DNA from: Bacillota bacterium
GTDB taxonomy: Bacteria > Bacillota > Clostridia > Christensenellales > CAG-138
Assembly (NCBI GenBank): GCA_023458615.1
Contig: JAEWYV010000061.1
Location: 1-5,742 of the forward strand
Length of the DNA: 5,742 nt
Direction of reading: 5' to 3'
The translations under genes were made by a program, and so were the position numbers. The notes beneath the pieces are model-generated. The model did not search any database and was not told the DNA's origin. It worked only from the letters and a program-made list of their open reading frames with translations. Positions within the stretch are counted from its first letter, which is position 1. The number at the start of each line of letters is the position of its first letter. Of the stretch, positions 1-4,598 are shown one piece after another.

Positions 1-620
1 CCGCGCCCCACGATGAGTACATCCGCGGCGTTTTTTTCGTTCATGCGACGGATCGCTCTGGCAATCTCCTCCGCCGCACCTGCACCTTGTACGCGTACCC
101 CGGCGAGCACAATCGGCATTCGTTCAAATCTTCTATGAATAACATTGATAATATCCTGTACAGCGGCACCTGTTTCACTCGTGACCACGCCGACACGGCG
201 CGGTAAAAACGGAATGGGCCGCTTTCGTTCCTCCGAAAACCAACCGCGCTCCTCAAGCTCTTTTTTCAGCGCGAGAAAGCGCAAATACAATTCGCCCTCT
301 CCGCTTTTTTTGAGATAGTTGGCGTAGAGTTGAAAGGAACCGTCCTTCTCATAGAGCGACGCTCTGCCGTAGAGCGTCACCTGCATGCCGTCCTGCGGTT
401 GAAAGTTGAGTCGCATCGCCTGCTGCCGAAACATGACACACCGCACCAGCGCATCCTCATCCTTCAACGAGAAATAGAGATGCCCTGAGGAGTGTCGCTT
501 AAAGCCGCTGATCTCGCCGGTTACCCTAAGATCGCTCAGGTTTTCATCCGCGCTAAGCAACAGGGCGACGTATTCATTCAGTTCGCTTACGCGGAAACCA
601 GGTGTCAGCGCCTGTTCCAT
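1..620 (-). CDS. xseA: Exodeoxyribonuclease VII large subunit, N-terminal 206 codons (cut by window edge)
   Basis: XseA pairs with several copies of the small subunit XseB to form exonuclease VII, a metal-independent nuclease that degrades single-stranded DNA from both ends in the cytoplasm. The visible part starts MEQALTPGFRVSELNEYV. An N-terminal OB-fold follows (about residues 1-105) with the family signature GHLYFSLKDED at 46-56 and a second strand block VTLYGRASLYEKDGSFQLY. The catalytic domain begins near 140 with RRVGVVTSETGAAVQDI. The sequence leaves the window inside DVLIVGRG, the start of the glycine-rich VGRGGGS-type motif. Family members run to roughly 400-450 residues, so about half is present. 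The ATG at 620 is chosen because a GGGAGGTGA ribosome binding site precedes it. That site contains the stop codon of the upstream TsaD-like gene 7 nt away, which suggests translational coupling. xseB would be expected just beyond the edge. Confidence 0.96.
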   Translation of the reverse strand, partial: MEQALTPGFRVSELNEYVALLLSADENLSDLRVTGEISGFKRHSSGHLYFSLKDEDALVRCVMFRQQAMRLNFQPQDGMQVTLYGRASLYEKDGSFQLYANYLKKSGEGELYLRFLALKKELEERGWFSEERKRPIPFLPRRVGVVTSETGAAVQDIINVIHRRFERMPIVLAGVRVQGAGAAEEIARAIRRMNEKNAADVLIVGR

Positions 621-627
621 TCGCCCA

Positions 628-1578
628 TCACCTCCCGCTTAGGTGTCGATCACGCGCCAGCAGTGCGGTGCCCACGGCGTTATCCGCTGAAAGGCCGCTT
701 TCGGCGTAGAGCAGTTTTGTATGCATCCTCTCTTGCAGCAGCTCCCGTAAAAGAATGCTGCCGGAAACGCCGCCCGAGAGCAGCGCCGTCTTGCAGCCGC
801 TCTTTGTAAAGGCGTTGTTGAGCAATTTTGCAAATGTTCGCGCCATGCAATCATAGACTGCAAACGCAATTTCCGCATGGTCCGCGCCGGATGCAATCAA
901 GCGTTGGCATTGCGATTCCTGCCCGGAAAACGAGCAGTTCAGATCCTGTACGCTGGAAGGCAACTTCGTCTCCTGCATCTTCGACTGCAGCGCCAGCTCT
1001 TCCAGGTGGATACCGCTGGGAAACGGAAGTCCCAGCGCAACGCCGACGCGATCCACAAACTGCCCGGCGTGGAGATCGCTACACCCGCCGATACGGTCTA
1101 TGTTGCCAACCAGACCATTCTCGCGCTGCACAAGCAAAAGATCGGTTGTTCCGCCAGAGAGGTGCATGGCAAGAAACGGATTCTCGCTGACCGCTTCTTC
1201 CTGCCCGAACATCGCCGCGCGTACATGCCCCGCCTGATGCGTGGCTTCATAGAGCGGTACATTCAGGGACGAAGCGATTGCCGTTGCGGCGAGTTTGCCA
1301 GCAAGAAACACGGGCATATAGGATTCCGCCGCGCCTGTTGGCGTTGCGCTGAAGCCAACGGCTTGCACGGTTTTGCCGTCTATGGCTTCCAGCATAGCCT
1401 GAATCAACGGCGGCAAATTCCGAACATGCTGAAAAACTGCGTCGCTCTGCCGCAGTCCACGTTCGCCTAACGGTACAGAAAGCATCGTTCTCCGTTCGAA
1501 AACGATGCCTTCGGTTGAAACGCAGGAAACGGACGTCGTATAGTTACTGGTATCGACGCCGATGAACAGCCCCGTCAT
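628..1578 (-). CDS. TsaD/Kae1-like (peptidase M22 family) protein, function unknown
   Basis: This 316-residue protein belongs to the ASKHA-fold family that includes TsaD, which makes the t6A modification of tRNA. Several TsaD landmarks are visible: an N-terminal phosphate-binding segment GVDTSNYTTS (7-16), the metal-binding HQAGH (114-118), SGGTTDLL (141-148), DLNCSFSG (212-219), LLSGGVSGS (267-275) and the third likely metal ligand D299 in ADNAVGTALL. Positions strongly conserved in true TsaD differ: the ETSCDET motif reads DTSNYTT, SGGHT reads SGGTT, and the DAAGE stretch reads LHAGQ. It therefore looks like a paralog rather than the t6A enzyme itself. Older annotations call such proteins O-sialoglycoprotein endopeptidase, an activity that should not be assumed. 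The start overlaps the nusB stop as ATGA with little Shine-Dalgarno sequence, so translation probably depends on nusB. Clostridial genomes commonly have such a gene between nusB and xseA (recalled knowledge). Confidence 0.88.
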   Translation of the reverse strand: MTGLFIGVDTSNYTTSVSCVSTEGIVFERRTMLSVPLGERGLRQSDAVFQHVRNLPPLIQAMLEAIDGKTVQAVGFSATPTGAAESYMPVFLAGKLAATAIASSLNVPLYEATHQAGHVRAAMFGQEEAVSENPFLAMHLSGGTTDLLLVQRENGLVGNIDRIGGCSDLHAGQFVDRVGVALGLPFPSGIHLEELALQSKMQETKLPSSVQDLNCSFSGQESQCQRLIASGADHAEIAFAVYDCMARTFAKLLNNAFTKSGCKTALLSGGVSGSILLRELLQERMHTKLLYAESGLSADNAVGTALLARDRHLSGR

Positions 1579-1988
1579 GGGGAGACAATCTCTTTTGCAA
1601 CGCTGCCGAGAATGCCGTTGATGAACGCATAGGAACGTTCGCCGCCGTAACGCTTTGCCAACTCGACCGCTTCATTGATGGCGGCGCCTGTCGGTACATC
1701 CTCTTTGCGATACAGCATCTCGTAAATCGCAACACGCAGGATGCTCAAATCCACCCGCGCAATACGCTCGATTGCCCAGTCCTTTGAATAACGACCGATG
1801 ATCTCATCCAGCTCTTCGCTGCGCTCACAAACGCCTTCCAGCATTTGCGAAACATAGACGAGGTCCTCCTCGTCCAGCGTGCCGAGGGTCTCGGCCTTCT
1901 CGCAGACGTGTTCGGGGGTATCCTCACCACCAAGCAAATTGGAAAAGTGCATCATCATTGCGACTTCGCGCGCGGTTGTCCTGCTCAT
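1575..1988 (-). CDS. nusB: Transcription antitermination factor NusB
   Basis: NusB is a small all-helical cytoplasmic protein that binds boxA RNA together with NusE (ribosomal protein S10) and promotes antitermination of rRNA operons. The 137-residue length is normal for the family. The C-terminal half is diagnostic: RVDLSILRVAIYEMLY (78-93), DVPTGAAINEAVELAKRYG (97-115) and the terminal SYAFINGILG (119-128). The N-terminus MSRTTAREVA fits the family's basic RNA-contacting start, but the residues after it (MMMHFSNLL) replace the usual glutamine- and leucine-rich helix, a mild oddity. The ATG at 1988 is preceded by AAGGA about 9 nt upstream. It lies 2 nt after the stop of the DUF2273 gene, and its own stop overlaps the next start by 4 nt, so the gene is tightly embedded in the operon. 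Confidence 0.97.
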   Translation of the reverse strand: MSRTTAREVAMMMHFSNLLGGEDTPEHVCEKAETLGTLDEEDLVYVSQMLEGVCERSEELDEIIGRYSKDWAIERIARVDLSILRVAIYEMLYRKEDVPTGAAINEAVELAKRYGGERSYAFINGILGSVAKEIVSP

Positions 1989-1990
1989 GT

Positions 1991-2212
1991 TTATGAATCC
2001 TTGGTAAAAAGCTTGTTGAAAAAGTTACGAATTCCCTCCGGCCCGCTCTGGTCGAGCAAGTACCCGATCAGGAAGCAAAGCGCGAGAATGAGAAGAAGCA
2101 ATATCGTGCGCCAGAACCCGATCGTGAAAAACAGGATGGACAGGATCAGGCCGACCAGCACAAACAGCACAGTAAACTTGTGCCTTTTGATGAACTCCAG
2201 AAACGCATTCAT
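1991..2212 (-). CDS. Small DUF2273-family membrane protein
   Basis: This 73-residue protein has two hydrophobic helices (about 12-32 and 35-53) separated by a short GFWR turn. A charged N-terminal start (EFIKRHK) and a short polar C-terminal tail (DQSGPEGIRNFFNKLFTKDS) flank them. Its size, its two-helix pattern and its position between amaP and nusB match the DUF2273 family, which is typically encoded next to Asp23-like genes in Bacillota. Its biochemical role is not known. From context it may be a membrane partner of the AmaP/Asp23 assembly. The start at 2212 has a GAGG site about 8 nt upstream, and that site overlaps the stop codon of amaP, implying coupled translation. The family call rests on architecture and synteny more than on a distinctive motif. 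Confidence 0.85.
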   Translation of the reverse strand: MNAFLEFIKRHKFTVLFVLVGLILSILFFTIGFWRTILLLLILALCFLIGYLLDQSGPEGIRNFFNKLFTKDS

Positions 2213-2222
2213 GGTTCTATCC

Positions 2223-2795
2223 TCATTCTGCGCGGGTTACGGCGGTGGTTGTTGCCGGAGCCGCGGCGCTCTCGATTAAAATACCAATCTCGTTCACCTG
2301 AATGCCGGTCAAAGATTCGATGGACTCCTTGAGTGACTTCTGCAGTTCGCTTGAGAGCGTTACCACATCCGTATCCGGCAAAACGCAGAGTCGAATGCCG
2401 ACGGTCACGCCGGTTTCGGAAGAGTGCAGCGTGGAGTGTACATCCTTCACACGCGAGATGGCACGGCAATGCTTCTGCACCATGCTATCCAACGCTTCGA
2501 GCGAGATATACGTGCCGCCAAACTCCGTCTGCCGCATCAGCGCGGACGCAGGGCGAACCTCGCTCGTTTTTCCTTTTCCGGCAAAGAGCAGCTTGATGCT
2601 GATGAGCAGCAGAAGGAGCCCCACGCCGGCGAGGATAAGCGCATTTTGGCGGAACATATAGAATAGTCCAACAAAATTATTGACCATGTCCTCACGAATC
2701 AGGTTTGCTGCGACACCGAATAGAATGAACGAAACGAGAATTGCAGCAATCAGCAGAATGCCCAACAGGAATCGATCAAACAGCTTGAGTTTCAT
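2223..2795 (-). CDS. amaP: Alkaline shock response membrane anchor protein AmaP
   Basis: AmaP is the membrane protein that tethers Asp23 to the cytoplasmic face of the membrane in Staphylococcus aureus (family knowledge). The 190-residue protein here has two membrane helices, about 8-30 and 51-72, joined by a loop containing NLIREDMVNN. After a short basic linker (FAGKGK) comes a cytoplasmic domain (about 92-176) that itself resembles Asp23: GGTYISLEALDSMV, VKDVHSTLH, and SLKESIESLTGIQVNEI. The tail is alanine- and threonine-rich. The ATG at 2795 has an AAGGGG site about 9 nt upstream. It follows asp23 after a 147-nt gap and precedes the DUF2273 gene by 10 nt, the expected order for this envelope-stress module. 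Confidence 0.87.
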   Translation of the reverse strand: MKLKLFDRFLLGILLIAAILVSFILFGVAANLIREDMVNNFVGLFYMFRQNALILAGVGLLLLLISIKLLFAGKGKTSEVRPASALMRQTEFGGTYISLEALDSMVQKHCRAISRVKDVHSTLHSSETGVTVGIRLCVLPDTDVVTLSSELQKSLKESIESLTGIQVNEIGILIESAAAPATTTAVTRAE

Positions 2796-2942
2796 AACTA
2801 TAGACCCCTTCTCGTTTGCCGCGAACGCATGAAAGCGTGCAGCGGCGCAATTACAAATTGTCTTATCACGCGAAAATCCGCCGAATCAGTGAAACGGGCG
2901 GAACGAAATCCGCCCGTAAACCGGCTTAGCCGATGTCGCTTA
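2796..2942 (-). other. 147-nt spacer between asp23 and amaP, no gene seen
   Basis: This is the only sizeable gap in an otherwise compact operon. It carries the hairpin described at 2894-2917 and a small CGGC-TTA-GCCG hairpin at 2922-2932 just after the asp23 stop. I see no open frame with a ribosome binding site and no convincing sigma-A promoter for amaP, although a weak one cannot be excluded. Confidence 0.5.
2894..2917 (-). terminator. Perfect 9-bp hairpin after asp23; partial terminator or processing/stability element
   Basis: The arms ACGGGCGGA and TCCGCCCGT pair perfectly around a 6-nt loop. On the minus (coding) strand the stem is followed by only three T residues, so full Rho-independent termination is unlikely. 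It sits about 26 nt past the asp23 stop codon. Plausible roles are partial termination, or protection of the asp23 message 3' end, so that asp23 is made in excess over amaP and nusB. The structure is seen directly; the function is inferred. Confidence 0.45.
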
Positions 2943-3431
2943 TTATTTTACGCGCGGAGGTTCCGGTTCAACGACTTCTGCCACAACGGGCTGCGCTTCC
3001 TTTTCCTTCGCTTTATCCTTGCGCTTGGCGTTCTTTCCGCCGTCCAACTCTCCCGGCTCGAAGACAACGCTCTGAACAAATACGTTGATCTCCACCACGC
3101 GAAGACCCGTCATGGTCTCAATGGCACTCTTGATGGCCTGCTGAATCTTCTCGCAAACCTCTTTGATCTTATAGCCGTATTTGATGCTGACGGAAACGTC
3201 TACGGCGGCCTCTTCGGTGCCTACCTCAACCTTAACGCCCTTGGTTACATTTTTTTTGCCGAGCATTTCGGTGATGCCTTCGACAACACCGCCACTCAGC
3301 GATGAAACACCATCTACATCGGAAACCGCAAGTGCGGCAATGGTTGCGACGACTTCGTCCGCAAATACGATTCGACCGCCCTCTGGTTCCACTTTGGAAA
3401 CTTCGGTGCTCGTCTTCTTTTCTTCGGACAT
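2943..3431 (-). CDS. Asp23/Gls24 family envelope stress response protein
   Basis: The product is a 162-residue cytoplasmic protein of the Asp23/Gls24 (DUF322) family. In related bacteria these proteins are abundant, lie under the membrane and help maintain envelope homeostasis. The domain spans about 18-125: GGRIVFADEVVATIAALAV, DVDGVSSLSGG, an alternating strand block KVEVGTEEAAVDVSVSIKYG, the helix KEVCEKIQQAIKSAIETMTG, and the closing strand VVEINVFVQSV. A highly charged, Lys/Glu/Pro-rich tail follows (about 131-162). The start is ATG 3431, not the in-frame GTG at 3437, because the GGAGGTG ribosome binding site (3437-3443) would run into the GTG but lies 7 nt from the ATG. It is the first gene of the minus-strand operon, about 20 nt behind a strong promoter. 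The gene duplicates the domain seen in AmaP. Confidence 0.93.
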   Translation of the reverse strand: MSEEKKTSTEVSKVEPEGGRIVFADEVVATIAALAVSDVDGVSSLSGGVVEGITEMLGKKNVTKGVKVEVGTEEAAVDVSVSIKYGYKIKEVCEKIQQAIKSAIETMTGLRVVEINVFVQSVVFEPGELDGGKNAKRKDKAKEKEAQPVVAEVVEPEPPRVK

Positions 3432-3459
3432 ATGCACACCTCCATTCTTGATGATAAAA

Positions 3460-3488
3460 ATTATACCAGTCGCGCGGGATGATGTAAA
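3460..3488 (-). promoter_or_regulatory. Strong sigma-A-type promoter for the asp23 operon
   Basis: On the minus strand a TTTACA -35 box (3483-3488) is separated by exactly 17 nt from a perfect TATAAT -10 box (3460-3465). The -10 is preceded by TGG, which makes it an extended -10 (TGnTATAAT). A start site near 3453 gives a leader of about 20 nt before ATG 3431, with GGAGGTG in the expected place. No SigB-type boxes were recognised here, so stress control, if present, is not by that route. Confidence 0.85.
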
Positions 3489-3635
3489 TATGCAAGCGGC
3501 TTACCTTGTTACCCCCGCGTGAACGCATTGCGGCTTCTTTAAGGCATTTTCCGTTTTTATTGGCGAAACGCCCGCTTTCTGCCGCCTGTTCGGTCGATTC
3601 CATTGGAACTCTGCGCGCTTTTTTGATTGTGCGCC

Positions 3636-3664
3636 TTGCAAGTATACGCAATATTCTGTATAAA
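3636..3664 (+). promoter_or_regulatory. Candidate plus-strand promoter upstream of gntR
   Basis: TTGCAA (3636-3641) and TATAAA (3659-3664) are 17 nt apart on the plus strand, a good sigma-A arrangement. Initiation near 3671 would give a leader of about 215 nt before gntR ATG 3888, passing through a T-tract hairpin at 3819-3845. No better promoter was seen closer to gntR. A TTGTTT/TACACT pair at 3784-3812 is weak. Confidence 0.5.
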
Positions 3665-3669
3665 CGCAA
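3641..3669 (-). promoter_or_regulatory. Candidate minus-strand promoter overlapping the plus-strand one
   Basis: Read on the minus strand, TTGCGT (3664-3669) and TATACT (3641-3646) are 17 nt apart. The boxes interleave with those of the plus-strand candidate, so only one polymerase could bind at a time. The -35 match is poor. It would give asp23 an additional, about 200-nt leader transcript. This is tentative. Confidence 0.25.
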
Positions 3670-3676
3670 CCGTTAG

Positions 3677-3696
3677 TTTGGCGAATATACGCCAAA
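3677..3696. promoter_or_regulatory. 20-nt inverted repeat, possible operator
   Basis: TTTGGCG and CGCCAAA form a perfect inverted repeat around a 6-nt AATATA centre. No T-tract follows on either strand, so this is not a terminator. The size and AT centre fit the binding site of a dimeric repressor, or the first hairpin of the gntR leader. It lies just past the predicted start site of the plus-strand promoter. Confidence 0.4.
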
Positions 3697-3751
3697 ATAG
3701 GCAGCTCCAAGCCCCAAATCATACGATTGGTTTAAAATTGCATCCGAATCG

Positions 3752-3778
3752 AATTGTTCAATTGTATATTTGTATACA
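3752..3778. promoter_or_regulatory. Operator-like cluster: AATTG-TT-CAATT palindrome plus tandem TTGTATA boxes
   Basis: A 12-nt palindrome (3752-3763) runs into two directly repeated TTGTATA boxes (3762-3768 and 3770-3776). The second box forms part of the perfect palindrome TGTATACA (3771-3778). GntR proteins of the FadR/FCD type often bind short palindromes with a central GTATAC-like core, so this is a reasonable autoregulatory site for the adjacent gntR. A further GTATAC occurs at 3642-3647. The pattern is seen; binding is inferred. Confidence 0.4.
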
Positions 3779-3818
3779 GCCTCTTGTTTTTCCAACTAAA
3801 AAATATTACACTGATAAC

Positions 3819-3845
3819 AGGAATTGGGAGCGACAATTCCTTTTT
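3819..3845 (+). terminator. Rho-independent-type hairpin in the gntR leader (attenuator-like)
   Basis: AGGAATTG (3819-3826) pairs with CAATTCCT (3834-3841) around a 7-nt loop. The last base of the stem begins a run of five T residues (3841-3845). The polarity is plus strand only. It lies about 40 nt before the gntR start and has no gene upstream on that strand, so it would either end a small transcript or attenuate gntR. The stem is fairly AT-rich, so termination may be partial. Confidence 0.5.
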
Positions 3846-3854
3846 CCATCGTAA

Positions 3855-3873
3855 GCGGGCGGTTTTTGCCCGC
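3855..3873 (+). promoter_or_regulatory. GC-only hairpin next to the gntR ribosome binding site
   Basis: GCGGGC (3855-3860) and GCCCGC (3868-3873) form six GC pairs with the loop GGTTTTT. The weak ribosome binding site (GAGAG, 3878-3882) begins 5 nt after the stem, so the hairpin may affect ribosome access. The T run is inside the loop, so this is not a standard terminator. Confidence 0.4.
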
Positions 3874-3887
3874 GAAAGAGAGATATC

Positions 3888-4541
3888 ATGAACGGTTATT
3901 ATGAGAATAAAGACTACGGCTCGCTGTCCGAAAAGGTATACCGTTTTCTTCGCGACGGCATTGCCGAAGGGCGGTATCAAACGGGCGACTGTCTGGTTGA
4001 AATGAAAATCGCGGAAGAGCTTGGCGTAAGTCGCACGCCCGTGCGCGAGGCGCTGAAGCAACTCGAACTCGAAGATCTTGTATCCTCGCATCCCAACCGC
4101 GGCGTGGTCGTCAAAGGGCTTTCCAGTGAGGATTTGCAGGACGTCTCTACCATTCGCCATCTGCTCGAAGGACAGGCGGCATTCTGGGCGGCGCAGCGTG
4201 TCAGCGATGCGCAGCTCAGCGAGCTAAGAGAGGTTGTGGAGCTCATGGAGTTTTACACCGCGAAGAGCGACGTTGCGCATCTTGTCGCGCTGGATACGCG
4301 CTTTCACGAGTTGATCTATGAAGCGAGCGGCAGCAGAACCATACGGCATATCTTAGCCTCGCTGCACCATAACATCCGCAAGGCGCGCCAAAGCTCCCTC
4401 ACCCTACCGGATCGCGCACCGAATTCACTGGCGGAGCACCAGAATATCTTTCACGCAATTGAACGCAAGGATGCCCCTGCCGCCAAAGCAGAGATGGAGG
4501 CCCATGTAGCCATTGCCGCGGGAAACCGACCGAGCGAATAA
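3888..4541 (+). CDS. GntR-family transcriptional regulator, FadR/FCD subgroup
   Basis: The product is a 217-residue DNA-binding regulator, a normal length for the subgroup. The N-terminal winged helix-turn-helix covers about 12-76, with the recognition segment KIAEELGVSRTPVREALKQL (40-59) and the wing HPNRGVVVKGL. An all-helical FCD ligand-binding domain follows (about 80-210). It has the expected metal-site pattern: D136 and H140 in LDTRFHELI, H184 in EHQNIF, and H206 in MEAHV. Such sensors typically bind a metal ion and a small carboxylate, but the ligand here cannot be read from the sequence. The ATG at 3888 has only a weak GAGAG ribosome binding site. The gene is divergent from the asp23 operon and lies 57 nt before a methyltransferase gene. 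GTATAC-core sites upstream may be its own operators. Confidence 0.94.
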   Translation: MNGYYENKDYGSLSEKVYRFLRDGIAEGRYQTGDCLVEMKIAEELGVSRTPVREALKQLELEDLVSSHPNRGVVVKGLSSEDLQDVSTIRHLLEGQAAFWAAQRVSDAQLSELREVVELMEFYTAKSDVAHLVALDTRFHELIYEASGSRTIRHILASLHHNIRKARQSSLTLPDRAPNSLAEHQNIFHAIERKDAPAAKAEMEAHVAIAAGNRPSE

Positions 4542-4565
4542 TCGCCGTCGGGCTCCCGTTTTTTT
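4519..4565 (+). terminator. Terminator-like hairpin overlapping the gntR stop codon
   Basis: CGGGA (4519-4523) pairs with TCCCG (4554-4558), and after a 2x2 internal loop CCGAC (4526-4530) pairs with GTCGG (4547-4551). A small CGA/TCG pairing caps the stem. Seven T residues follow directly (4559-4565). The hairpin begins inside the last codons of gntR. It should separate gntR from the methyltransferase gene at least partly. Confidence 0.6.
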
Positions 4566-4592
4566 CTACTACATACAACGACGCAACGGGAG
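4553..4592 (+). promoter_or_regulatory. Possible ribosome-binding-site sequestering stem before the methyltransferase
   Basis: CTCCCGTT (4553-4560) is perfectly complementary to AACGGGAG (4585-4592), which contains most of the GGGAGGG ribosome binding site (4588-4594) of the downstream gene. The loop is 24 nt. The left arm is the same segment that closes the terminator-like hairpin at 4519-4558, so the two structures exclude each other. The complementarity is seen; a regulatory switch is inferred. Confidence 0.35.
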
Positions 4593-4598
4593 GGCGCA

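Larger units (their letters stand above)
3489..3887. other. Divergent intergenic region, about 400 nt, no supported gene
   Basis: Short open frames exist on both strands, but none has a ribosome binding site or a recognisable protein. The left part (3489-3635) shows nothing I can name. The AT-richer right part (3636-3887) carries promoter-like boxes, inverted repeats and two hairpins, listed separately. The length and density of structure suggest a long regulated leader for gntR, or a small RNA. Confidence 0.55.

Noticed and set aside
877..1470. 197-codon plus-strand open frame opposite the TsaD-like gene
   Set aside because: Composition is that of an antisense shadow with no family resemblance; the minus frame has conserved TsaD-like motifs throughout.
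2829..3305. 158-codon plus-strand open frame over asp23 and the spacer
   Set aside because: Antisense to the well-supported Asp23 gene, with no recognisable product.
3432..3437. Upstream GTG start for asp23 (two extra residues)
   Set aside because: The GGAGGTG ribosome binding site overlaps this GTG, whereas ATG 3431 has normal 7-nt spacing.
3501..3722. 73-codon minus-strand open frame in the intergenic region
   Set aside because: No ribosome binding site, no recognisable motif, and it overlaps the promoter-like boxes and inverted repeat.
3627..3854. 75-codon plus-strand open frame before gntR
   Set aside because: Non-ATG start without a ribosome binding site, and it runs through the T-tract hairpin.
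4549..4558. Short CGGGCTCCCG palindrome as a self-contained terminator stem
   Set aside because: The loop would be only 2 nt. The longer pairing from 4519 explains the T-tract better.
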